A stretch of DNA of 64,000 bases from Nocardia australiensis (GTDB lineage Bacteria > Actinomycetota > Actinomycetes > Mycobacteriales > Mycobacteriaceae): positions 248,001-312,000 of the forward strand of contig NZ_JAJFZM010000017.1 of the NCBI RefSeq assembly GCF_020733705.1, written 5' to 3'. Shown one piece after another: positions 16,950-24,955 of the stretch. The notes beneath the pieces are model-generated. The model did no database searches, was not told where the DNA came from, and saw only the letters and a list, made by a program, of their open reading frames with translations. Position 1 is the stretch's first letter. Each line of letters begins with the position of its first letter. The translations under genes and the position numbers were made by a program.

Positions 16950-18301
16950 CGCCGCCTCCGGCTTGCCGAATTCGCATAGGTGACGGCCACACCGAGCACG
17001 GCCGCCGCGACGATGACGACGGTCGCGGTGATCGCGGGCCGCGCATCCTTGGCACGGGGCGGCGATGGGATGGCCAGCGGTGCCGACCCGAACAGCCCGG
17101 CGGGCGGCTTCGGCGGCGTGCGATAGCCGAGCGCGACGAGCGGGTCGATCACGCCGGCACCGACGGTGTTGTCGATACCGCGCGCCGGCGCGTGCGCGCT
17201 CGCTTGCAGGCGCGCACCGATCTCACCCGGTGTCTCGTTGGGGAATCGCGACCGCAGCAGCGCGGCTACCCCGCTGACATAGGCGGCGGCGAACGACGAT
17301 CCGCCGACCGGCACCAACTTGTCGGGTTCACCTACGCCGTTGATCAGGCCGCCACCGCCGGGACCGAGCGATTCGATACCCGCACCGGGCGCAGCGACCG
17401 AAACCCAGGGCCCGGTCAGCGATTCCGACATGGGCGCACCGGTCGGAGCGGTAAATCCAACGGTCAGCACATCGGGCGCGAACCAGCCCGGGGTTGAGAT
17501 CGTTTTGACGTCCCGCCAATTCCTCGGGTCGCCGGGTCGGGTCGGGTCAATCCCGGGATTCTCCGAACAGCCCGTCCCGCTGGTATTCCCGGCGCCCGCG
17601 ACGATCAGCGCACCCCTGACATGCACGGCGTAACCGATGGCCGCCGACAGTACCGACTGGTCCACGCGCAGCTCGGTCGACAGACAGATCGGCAGCGAGA
17701 CCGTGATAACTCCGGCCCCCTGGTTCGCCGCATGGGTGATAGCTCGGGCCAGGGTACGGATCTGGACCGAAAGTTGCTGCACCATATCGGAATTCTGGTG
17801 TTCGAAGGAAATAGCGCCGGACTGGTTGCGGATCGAGATGATTCTGGCGCCCGGCGCGACACCGGTGAAACCGTCGGCGGGATCGGACGCCGCGCCGATG
17901 ATCCCGGCGATAAGGGTGCCGTGGGCATCGCAATCGGATAGGCCGTCGCCGCCGGCTGTCATGTAGTCGCCGCCACCGACCAGATTCGGCAGGCGCGGAT
18001 GAGGACTGACCCCCGTGTCGATGACGGCGACCGTGACACCTTCACCCTGGCTGAGCGAGCGGGCCCGGCTCAGGTCGAGCGCCAGTTCCGGTGCGGGCGT
18101 GCGGGATAGATCGCTATCGCGCAGGACACCGGTCGCCAAACACCCCTTGTCCTGTTTGGTCGGCAGCTCGGGTCCTGGCGTGTCATCGGGCGGCGGTGCC
18201 CCTACCAGCACCTGCGGCGGCTGTATCGCCGTCGCCGGCGCCGCCGTGATGGCGAGCACCACTGCGGCCAGTACCGCGGCAGCGGCCTTGCCGAGTTTCA
18301 T
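16946..18301 (-). CDS. mycP: Mycosin, membrane-anchored subtilisin-like protease of the ESX system
   Basis: 451 residues. There is a signal peptide ending near ATAIQPP (residues 1-26), a catalytic triad Asp95 (VAVIDTGVS), His127 (DAHGTLIAG) and Ser336 (GGSSFAAAYVSG), the oxyanion Asn239 (AGAGN), and a C-terminal membrane helix (about 422-443) followed by a basic tail SRRRR. This is the standard mycosin layout. MycP caps the periplasmic face of the ESX pore and is needed for secretion whether or not it cleaves. The start overlaps the eccD stop (TGATG, sharing base 18301) and the stop overlaps the eccE start. Confidence 0.95.
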   Translation of the reverse strand: MKLGKAAAAVLAAVVLAITAAPATAIQPPQVLVGAPPPDDTPGPELPTKQDKGCLATGVLRDSDLSRTPAPELALDLSRARSLSQGEGVTVAVIDTGVSPHPRLPNLVGGGDYMTAGGDGLSDCDAHGTLIAGIIGAASDPADGFTGVAPGARIISIRNQSGAISFEHQNSDMVQQLSVQIRTLARAITHAANQGAGVITVSLPICLSTELRVDQSVLSAAIGYAVHVRGALIVAGAGNTSGTGCSENPGIDPTRPGDPRNWRDVKTISTPGWFAPDVLTVGFTAPTGAPMSESLTGPWVSVAAPGAGIESLGPGGGGLINGVGEPDKLVPVGGSSFAAAYVSGVAALLRSRFPNETPGEIGARLQASAHAPARGIDNTVGAGVIDPLVALGYRTPPKPPAGLFGSAPLAIPSPPRAKDARPAITATVVIVAAAVLGVAVTYANSASRRRR

Positions 18302-19824
18302 CAGATAGCTCGCATGGCGGTATAGACACCCATGATCCAGAAGGCGATCACCGGGACCACGAGGATGAGCAGGTACTCGATCAGGTCGATCACCCGGCGA
18401 GTCACCGGCGACAGCCGCTTACCAGGCAACCGCAACGCCGCGACGCATCCGGCAGCCGCGATCAGCGCGACAATAAACACGACCGCCACGCGCGGCGCCG
18501 GCGTCTCGTACGCAACGACCAAACCGAAACCGACCCCGGCCACCGTGACCGCGGACGCCGCGATCAGCGCGATCGCCTGGACCCGGTCCGGGTACCAGCG
18601 TGCCCGCATCGCCAGCACACCGGCCACCGCCGCGGCCATCACGATCTCCCGAATACCGCCGGGGCTGACCACCGAGGTGACAACCGTGCCGATCGACAAC
18701 AGCACCGATACCGCCGCGATGAGGCCGCGCAGGCTGGTCACGGCCAACCGGGCCCGGCTCTCGATACCGATGGCGGAATTGTGACGTTGTTGTTCGCTGC
18801 TCTCGGTATGCTCGTCGCCCTCGCGCGCGGTCTCGGCATCGAAGATATCGGTGAGGGTGGTCGGCGATACCTCATTGCCCGGGTCGGGTAGGTCCGGCGG
18901 CCGGATCCGCGCGATCACCACAGCGATTCGTGGTGCGGCGGTGAGCAGGACGAGGCCGACGAAGACCGCGCCCGCGGACGCCTGTCCGACAGAGAGGTCC
19001 ATATACGTCAACGGCAGGGCGACCAGAGTTACCGTCGCGCCGAGTGCCGTCACCGCCATCAGCGTCGCGATGCCCATACCGGTCAGCCGCATCATGGTGG
19101 CGGCGGCGACCGCGGCGACCACCGATCCCGCGGCGAGGTTGGCTGCGGTGAACGGTCCAGGCTGGTCGTATGCGGGCGGGACCAGCATCGCGCTGCCGGC
19201 GAACAGCAACGGCGTCGCCGACAAGGCCAGCCCGAGGCAGACAGCGGGTGCCGCGCCGCGCCGCCGCGCCATCATGGCCGCGATCCAGCAACACACACCG
19301 ATCAGCAGCGCGGGCAGCGCACACCACCCGGCCGAACCGGTCTCGGTCCACGACCACGCCAACATCGCGGCGATCGAGGTGGTCCCGGCGCCCAAAGCGG
19401 CCAAACCGACAATCGCCGCGGTGCCCCCATCGAATTCGGCGAACTCACGCTGGTTGATCAGGGCGAGAGCGTCGGTGATGTCCTCGACGACCGGCGTGAA
19501 TTCCTCGGCCGATTCGACCACCGAGAGCATCAGCACGGCACCGTCGGTTATCTCGTGGTCACCGAGGCTGCGCCAGCGCGGTATCGGCGGCTCCCCCGGC
19601 CGGCCCAGGCTCCATTGGCCTTGTGGCGGAGTGAAATCGACGCTCTCGTCGTCGATGGCACTGGCGAGCACGACCAGTAGATCGTCGATGAACGTTTCGA
19701 TGGTGAACTTGGTCGGCACCACCACATCGACCTGATAGGTGGACACCATTACCGCGATCCTGGCGCGCGCGACCTCGGCAGTCGGCTGCGCCGCGGCAGG
19801 CGCGGGCGCGATCGCAGTGCTCAT
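18301..19824 (-). CDS. eccD: Type VII secretion pore component EccD
   Basis: 507 residues. The first about 100 residues form the cytosolic ubiquitin-like domain (RIAVMVSTYQVDVVVPTKFTIETFIDDLL onward). About 11 membrane helices follow, starting at ALAALGAGTTSIAAMLAW, interrupted by a charged loop near residues 320-345. EccD dimers form the barrel at the centre of the ESX membrane complex. It overlaps the MinD-like gene upstream by 4 bases and shares one base with mycP downstream, so translation is coupled through the operon. Confidence 0.92.
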   Translation of the reverse strand: MSTAIAPAPAAAQPTAEVARARIAVMVSTYQVDVVVPTKFTIETFIDDLLVVLASAIDDESVDFTPPQGQWSLGRPGEPPIPRWRSLGDHEITDGAVLMLSVVESAEEFTPVVEDITDALALINQREFAEFDGGTAAIVGLAALGAGTTSIAAMLAWSWTETGSAGWCALPALLIGVCCWIAAMMARRRGAAPAVCLGLALSATPLLFAGSAMLVPPAYDQPGPFTAANLAAGSVVAAVAAATMMRLTGMGIATLMAVTALGATVTLVALPLTYMDLSVGQASAGAVFVGLVLLTAAPRIAVVIARIRPPDLPDPGNEVSPTTLTDIFDAETAREGDEHTESSEQQRHNSAIGIESRARLAVTSLRGLIAAVSVLLSIGTVVTSVVSPGGIREIVMAAAVAGVLAMRARWYPDRVQAIALIAASAVTVAGVGFGLVVAYETPAPRVAVVFIVALIAAAGCVAALRLPGKRLSPVTRRVIDLIEYLLILVVPVIAFWIMGVYTAMRAI

Positions 19825-21443
19825 CGCATCCCTCCATTGTTGCCGGTGTCGCCGGTCGCATAGCCGGGAAAGCTATCGGAGAGATGCGCCGCGAGCTCCT
19901 CGAAAGCCACACCGGTGTCCTTGTCGAGCAGCCGCAGATCGATCTCGCCACCCTCGGCAAGGTGCTCGTCGTAGGGCACCACACACGTCGGCCGCTGCGC
20001 GGTCGCGAACAGCTTCTCGATGGCCTCGACATCGACCGTCGGCTTGGCGGGCTGGTGGTGCACGATCGACACGATCGACTTGGCGATCAGGTGATGCAGT
20101 CCGTGCGAGGCAAACCAATTGAGGGTCGCCACCGCACCGGTGACACCGCCGACGGTGGCCGGGGTGACGACCACGACGGCGTCACTGGTCTGCAACACAG
20201 TGGCGGTCGCGGAGTCGAGAACGCCGGTGCCGCAATCGACGAGCAACAGGTTGTAGTGCCGGCGCAGCACCTCGACGGCGGTGGCGTACTCCCGTCCCGA
20301 GAGCGCCTCATTGGCCTCCGTCGTCCACGGGGAGGCGATGACGGCGAGGTCCGCGGTGTTGATCGAGGTGAACGACTGCACCGCGGAGAACGCGTCGAGA
20401 TTCGTCGCCTGTGCGAGATCGCGCAGGGTGAGGCCATAGGGGTGACGGTTGGTTCGAGTCGCGAGATCGCCGAAATCCGGGTTGGCGTCGATGGCGACCA
20501 CCCGATCCGGTCGCAGGCTGGCGAAGGTCGAACCGAGCGTGGCGGCGGTGGTGGTGCGGCCGACGCCGCCCTTCACGCTCACCACCGCGATCTGGTAGGT
20601 CGAGGTGAGTTGTCTGCGGATACGCGAACGCCGATCTTCGGCACGCTGTTCGGCCGGGGACAACCCGAGGTTGAAACCAACCTTGTTCAGGGCACCGCGC
20701 ATACCCGAGTTGGAGCGCAGCTGGGCGCGTCGAGCCGCCGCGATATCGGCAAGCAGGTCGATGGAGGTGAGGGTGGCGGGCAGCACCTCGATTCGAGGTG
20801 TCTGCTCATAGGCCGAGTGGTCGACGCGATCGGGAACCCACTGCGTCGCCGGAACGGCGTATTGCCGTTCGGCCGTGGGACTTCCGGCGACGGGCGGCGA
20901 ACCGTGCGACGCCCAGCCCGGCGACGTCGTGCCCAATGGTGCCGCCTCCGAATAGGTTCCGGACTGCGGCGGCTGCGACGCCACCGCACCGTCACCCCAC
21001 GCCTGCGACGTGGGGTGGGCCGACGTGGTCGGTTGCGACGCGGCGTGGGGGGTGTGTTGCGACGCGGCGTGCGGGATCGGCTGCGGCTGCGGCCCGCTCG
21101 CACCCGGCTGCGGTGCACCCGTGTTGGAGGGCGGCGTAGCCGTGCCGGTCTGCGGAGTCGCACCCGATGGCGCGGTAGCCGCCCCCTGGGGCACGGAGCG
21201 ATCGGCGGATGCCTGCGCGGCTGTCTCCTGCGGCTGCGGCGGTGGTGCACCGATCACCGGGTCACCGGCGGTGCGGTTCGGCGACAGATCCGCGCGCGCG
21301 CCGATCTCCGGTGCTACCGGGGTCGGCGTCGGCGCGACCGATGCCTCGCCGGGTTCGCCGGTCGGCGCGAAGAAAGCGTCGTAGCCGCCGCGGGCGCGGG
21401 CGGACTCCGTCGAATGACCGTTGGTGCTCGGTGCTCGGCTCAT
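19821..21443 (-). CDS. EspI/Rv3888c-like MinD-type ATPase of the ESX locus
   Basis: 540 residues from ATG 21443, which follows GAGAGG. The first about 220 residues are Pro/Gln/Ala/Thr-rich and disordered. From about residue 280 the MinD/ParA fold appears: deviant Walker A VSVKGGVGRTT (about 289-299), AIDANPDFGDLATR, and Walker B LLLVDCGTG. The same kind of gene sits between espG and eccD in mycobacterial ESX-2 (Rv3888c), and ESX-1 has EspI, which lowers secretion when ATP is low. It is cytosolic and probably regulates or positions the membrane complex. Upstream in-frame extension to 21623 would overlap espG and is rejected. Confidence 0.85.
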   Translation of the reverse strand: MSRAPSTNGHSTESARARGGYDAFFAPTGEPGEASVAPTPTPVAPEIGARADLSPNRTAGDPVIGAPPPQPQETAAQASADRSVPQGAATAPSGATPQTGTATPPSNTGAPQPGASGPQPQPIPHAASQHTPHAASQPTTSAHPTSQAWGDGAVASQPPQSGTYSEAAPLGTTSPGWASHGSPPVAGSPTAERQYAVPATQWVPDRVDHSAYEQTPRIEVLPATLTSIDLLADIAAARRAQLRSNSGMRGALNKVGFNLGLSPAEQRAEDRRSRIRRQLTSTYQIAVVSVKGGVGRTTTAATLGSTFASLRPDRVVAIDANPDFGDLATRTNRHPYGLTLRDLAQATNLDAFSAVQSFTSINTADLAVIASPWTTEANEALSGREYATAVEVLRRHYNLLLVDCGTGVLDSATATVLQTSDAVVVVTPATVGGVTGAVATLNWFASHGLHHLIAKSIVSIVHHQPAKPTVDVEAIEKLFATAQRPTCVVPYDEHLAEGGEIDLRLLDKDTGVAFEELAAHLSDSFPGYATGDTGNNGGMR

Positions 21444-21477
21444 TTCCGTAGTCCTCTCGACAACAATGGCACGATAG

Positions 21478-22383
21478 TCAGCCAATTCGGCTGGTATCGA
21501 ACCAACTTCGACCGGGTAGCAACTCGAGGAGTGCGCCGATGCCCGCCGCGACAGCGGAGTCATCACCCGGTGCGTACGTCGACCAGACCGTACCGTCTGC
21601 GGCCTTACTCGGTGTAACGACAATCCGCCCCGACAACGTATCCAGCACGCTCACACAGACTTCCGTCTGTGTCGAGCCGCCGTCGCGATGCTCGATCATC
21701 ACCACCTCGGCGCTGCGCCGCACCTCGTCGAGCACTCTGCTGAGCACTCCGGCGGTGTGCGGATTCGCGCCGAGTTCCAAAAGCGCCCTGCGCCGTTCAC
21801 TCTGATCCGACGGCACCTCGGAGAGGTCCTCGAGTGTCGCGGTCATCGGCTTGAAGCGCAGTATCTGATTCTCGCCCAACGCCGCGATCAACGCCGCGGC
21901 CATATTCTCCAGATCTCGTTGTTCTTGGAATACCGACTGGATCACGACATTGTCATCACAGCGCACGGCGAGAACATGCGTCTCGCCGGAACGCACGAGC
22001 GACAGTCGCAGCACGGCTTCGAATTCGCCCCCGGGACCGACGTCCACGATCCGGGCGACTAATTCCATATCGGGCCGGTATAGACATTGCAGCCAGTGTT
22101 CGACCGTCGGGTGCACGTTGCCGTCGTCGATAATGCCCGCGTCGGCGAGCTGTTTCGCGACGACCGCATGTACCCGTTCCTGATCCTCGACCCGATAGAC
22201 GTTGGGCATCAAGGCCAGCACCAGGGGATATGAGTCGATGCCGACCATGTCTTTCAACAAGAGGGCGGCATCGACATTCAGGTCGACCACTATCGGGTCA
22301 GTTTCCACACCTTCACCAAACACGTAGTCATCGAGTGCGGTCAAGCCGCGCCACTGCGGAATTGTTGTGGCGGATAACGCCAC
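21478..22383 (-). CDS. espG: EspG chaperone for PE/PPE substrates
   Basis: 301 residues from GTG 22383; a TTG at 22416 inside the Esx gene is the alternative. The family start ALSATTIPQWRGLTALDDYVFG and the later stretches VEHWLQCLYRPDMELVARI, GRIVVTPSKAADGTVWSTYAPGDD and a C-terminal helix are the EspG pattern. EspG binds the tip of the PE-PPE dimer in the cytosol and keeps it soluble for EccC. The gene follows the Esx pair by 8 bases and precedes the MinD-like gene by 34, in the same order as ESX-2. Confidence 0.9.
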   Translation of the reverse strand: MALSATTIPQWRGLTALDDYVFGEGVETDPIVVDLNVDAALLLKDMVGIDSYPLVLALMPNVYRVEDQERVHAVVAKQLADAGIIDDGNVHPTVEHWLQCLYRPDMELVARIVDVGPGGEFEAVLRLSLVRSGETHVLAVRCDDNVVIQSVFQEQRDLENMAAALIAALGENQILRFKPMTATLEDLSEVPSDQSERRRALLELGANPHTAGVLSRVLDEVRRSAEVVMIEHRDGGSTQTEVCVSVLDTLSGRIVVTPSKAADGTVWSTYAPGDDSAVAAGIGALLELLPGRSWFDTSRIG

Positions 22384-22390
22384 AACACCG

Positions 22391-22675
22391 CTAGACGAGC
22401 TTGAACCCGTTACCAAGCCCGCGGTCGGTGGTGTTCATCAAATCAGTATTCTCCTGAACAACAGAGTTTGTCTTCTGCAAACCTGCCCGGAAACTGTCCA
22501 GATCGATCTTCAGCTGGTCTGTGGTTTCTTTATATCCCGCAGCACCCTGGCCCGTGAACTCAGCCAGTAATTTCAGTCGCAAATTTTCCAATTCCTCGAG
22601 ATTTGTCGACATCTTCGAGAGCAGACTCCCCAAATTAGTTCCGTGCTCGTAGATCCGAGTGTAATCGTATTTCAT
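22391..22675 (-). CDS. WXG100-family protein, EsxC-like (FxG turn)
   Basis: 94 residues, ATG 22675 with GAAAGG upstream. Two helices flank the turn FTGQGAAGY (about residues 40-48), where the usual Trp of WxG is Phe, as I recall for mycobacterial EsxC (FAGHGAQGF). The partner at 22722 ends 46 bases upstream and the two should form the secreted helical hairpin heterodimer. The C-terminus has no clear YxxxD/E. It follows the PE and PPE genes as in ESX-2, where esxD-esxC take this place. Confidence 0.85.
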   Translation of the reverse strand: MKYDYTRIYEHGTNLGSLLSKMSTNLEELENLRLKLLAEFTGQGAAGYKETTDQLKIDLDSFRAGLQKTNSVVQENTDLMNTTDRGLGNGFKLV

Positions 22676-22721
22676 GAGTTTTTAGCCTTTCGCTCCGATT
22701 AATCGTCCGAGAATATTCCGA

Positions 22722-23096
22722 TCAGAAACTGTTGTCGACCTTGGAATGTATGTCGGAGGAGTATTTAGCTCCATCTTCGTTTACCCCGTCGGTGCCCGCA
22801 AGGCGAAGAAGCCGCTGCTTGCCATCCAAGTCGTCGGCATCAATCTTGACACCGGCCTGAGTCAAAAGTTCAATAAGGTGGTTCAAGGTTACGTTAAGCT
22901 TCTTACCCCTGGCGTGGGCGTCAGCGAATACACTCTGAGCAGCCATACCAGCCTGCCCCTCGAGCGCGGCTTTCAACTCGTCACTCATTGACGCCAAGCT
23001 CGCGAGTTGATATTCGAGTGTACCGTGGTTGTCTGCCATACTGCCCGACACCGATTTCAAATTGGCCGAATCCGCGTTCAATCCTGTGATCGCCAT
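22722..23096 (-). CDS. WXG100-family protein, EsxD-like (LxG turn)
   Basis: 124 residues, ATG 23096 with AAAGGA 7 bases upstream. The turn reads LEGQAGMAAQSVF, so the WxG Trp is Leu; the -AGMAAQ part matches the EsxB/CFP-10 type turn. The helices on each side (residues 5-40 and 53-85) fit the family. The C-terminal tail is longer than usual, by about 25 residues, and holds GAKYSSDIHSKVD, whose YSSDI could be the YxxxD-like export signal. Probable dimer partner of the protein at 22391. Confidence 0.82.
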   Translation of the reverse strand: MAITGLNADSANLKSVSGSMADNHGTLEYQLASLASMSDELKAALEGQAGMAAQSVFADAHARGKKLNVTLNHLIELLTQAGVKIDADDLDGKQRLLRLAGTDGVNEDGAKYSSDIHSKVDNSF

Positions 23097-23204
23097 ATTG
23101 TGTTCCTTTCACGTGGGGTATTGACATCTGCCGCGGCGTACATAACCGAGGACGTTCCGCGAGGAGTAATGCCGAATCATCATCGGCACGCTCGATCGCA
23201 CCGA

Positions 23205-24497
23205 TCAGGCCGCGTCATCGTCGGCCTGATCGCCCGGACCGTCGTTATCGTCGTACTCGATAACGCCGATAGCCGGAGGTTGCTCCAGAACGGGCACATC
23301 CTGGGGTTCACCGGGTACGAACACCGTCGAGGTGCCACGGTCCTCGTCCCGACGCCGCCGCAACTGAGCCTTGGGTGCCGTCGCGCCGCGCGGCGGGGTG
23401 CTGCGCGATGCGGGTCCGGCGGTGGGCGTGGTGTTGGGCGTCGCGCCGAAAGCCGTACCCTGGCCCAGCGACCAGTTCGACGGCATCCGGAAACCTGTCG
23501 ATGCGCCCGGCATCGTTCCGAGTCCGCCACGGAACATTCCCAAGCTGACCAGACTCCCGGCACCACCGTTCAGTCCGGCCAAGGTCGGTGAATACGGCGA
23601 TGTGCCGGAAAACCCGGGCTGCTCCATCGAAGTAGTGCCGTCCGCCGGTGTGTCGGTCAGCGATGGCGCGGCCTGGCTCATATCCGGCAAAGCCTGCTCG
23701 GCGTTGGGTGCGGTCGGCGTTGTGTCGGCCGGGTTCGGTGTGGCGTGCGCCGGATCGGTACCGGTGTGGGGGGTGGGGTCGCCACCGGTGCCGTGGGAAG
23801 TGTTCGTCGGTGAAGTCGGCCCAGGACTTGAATGAGTGTCGTGTAGCGCGGTACCGCCGCCGGGTGCGGATTTCCCCTGCGCCGTTATCTGGTCATGTTT
23901 GTCGATCATCGATGACACCACCGGGTGCTGCGGGCCGCCACCTCCGATGTCACCACCGAGCTGGCCACCCGTGACGATCATCGGCGGCGTCAATGGCGGT
24001 GGCATACTCGCGACCGCGGTAGCCGCCAACCCCGCATACACGCCCATCGTCGCGGCGGCCCGGCCCCAAAGCACTTGGTAATACGCCTCATTCGCCGCCA
24101 GCGCCGGCGCGTTGTGCGTCATGGAGAAAGTGACTCGATTGATGTGCACCGCGGCGAGCTCGACCGCCGATGGCATGGCGACCACCGCACCGGCATACGC
24201 GTTCGCGATCGCGGCCGTCGCTGCGGCGGTCGCACTTGCCACGGCAGCCTGATCGGCCAGCCAGGCCGTATGCTTGGCGAAGGCCGTCTGCGCGATATCG
24301 GAGGACGAGCCCTGCCAGCCCGCCGCCAGCACGCCGGTGGACCCGTGGTCTGCGGCCGCCGCCGCATTCATCGCGGCGGCAAACTGCACATCGGCGGCCG
24401 CGGCCGCGGCCATCCCGGCCGGGCCTGAACCACCTGTTGTCAGTCGCATGAGGTTTATCTCTGGCGGTAATGCGATGAACGTGAAGGGCAGCGGCAT
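23205..24497 (-). CDS. PPE-family ESX substrate
   Basis: 430 residues. Residues 1-180 are the helical PPE domain: IALPPEINLMRLTTG, then GWQGSSSDIAQTAFAKHTAWL (WxG turn) and ANRVTFSM-like and ANEAYYQVLWGRAAATMG helices. A Pro/Thr/Gly-rich linker of about 170 residues follows and a C-terminal end RRRRDEDRGTSTVFVP, EPQDVPVLEQPP, GVIEYDD. The gene follows the PE gene by 33 bases, so it forms the PE-PPE pair recognised by EspG. PPE proteins are exported through the ESX pore and reach the outer envelope. Start ATG 24497 has GGAG about 9 bases upstream. Confidence 0.88.
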   Translation of the reverse strand: MPLPFTFIALPPEINLMRLTTGGSGPAGMAAAAAADVQFAAAMNAAAAADHGSTGVLAAGWQGSSSDIAQTAFAKHTAWLADQAAVASATAAATAAIANAYAGAVVAMPSAVELAAVHINRVTFSMTHNAPALAANEAYYQVLWGRAAATMGVYAGLAATAVASMPPPLTPPMIVTGGQLGGDIGGGGPQHPVVSSMIDKHDQITAQGKSAPGGGTALHDTHSSPGPTSPTNTSHGTGGDPTPHTGTDPAHATPNPADTTPTAPNAEQALPDMSQAAPSLTDTPADGTTSMEQPGFSGTSPYSPTLAGLNGGAGSLVSLGMFRGGLGTMPGASTGFRMPSNWSLGQGTAFGATPNTTPTAGPASRSTPPRGATAPKAQLRRRRDEDRGTSTVFVPGEPQDVPVLEQPPAIGVIEYDDNDGPGDQADDDAA

Positions 24498-24530
24498 GGC
24501 AGCAAACTCCTGGTAGTCCCGCTGGGCCCG

Positions 24531-24845
24531 CTACACGAAATTCGCGGCTTGGGCATCGACACTCGCCCCACCGGCGCCGTCGGTACCCAGGTAGGTAGCG
24601 GCAACCTTCGGGAGCGCTGTGGCCGCATTCGTGACCTCCTCGAACCCCGGCACCGACAAGTCCGCGAACCGAATGGACTTCTCGGCCCTTTGGGTGGCCG
24701 CCCACACGCTGACATCGTCGATCGCCGCAGGCATCGGGACGGCAGCCGGGGCCCAAGAACCGACAGCCGAGGCAAGTACGGCACCGGTTTGGAATAGCTG
24801 CGCGCTGACGACCGACAGTTGCTCTGGTGAAATGTTGAGAGCCAT
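24531..24845 (-). CDS. PE-family ESX substrate
   Basis: 104 residues from ATG 24845, which has GGAG 7 bases upstream. The sequence starts MALNISPEQLSVVSAQLFQTG and is one helical PE domain with no extra C-terminal region. It pairs with the PPE protein downstream. First gene of an operon running PE, PPE, Esx, Esx, espG and onwards, with its own palindrome at 24907. The YxxxD/E-type signal may be the segment ATYLGTD near residue 85. Confidence 0.85.
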   Translation of the reverse strand: MALNISPEQLSVVSAQLFQTGAVLASAVGSWAPAAVPMPAAIDDVSVWAATQRAEKSIRFADLSVPGFEEVTNAATALPKVAATYLGTDGAGGASVDAQAANFV

Positions 24846-24906
24846 AGGAAAACTCCTAACGAGGGGGGTTTCGCGTCTCACGCGATACACCTAGAACGCT
24901 AAGGCA

Positions 24907-24922
24907 TCCCCACCCTTGGGAA
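24907..24922. promoter_or_regulatory. TTCCCA-type palindrome upstream of the PE-PPE-Esx operon
   Basis: TCCCCACCCTTGGGAA, one base off the perfect form, centred 70 bases before the PE start codon in the gap after eccC. Confidence 0.6.
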
Positions 24923-24955
24923 TGACGCATTGCACAGGCCCTACGACCTGGCGCT

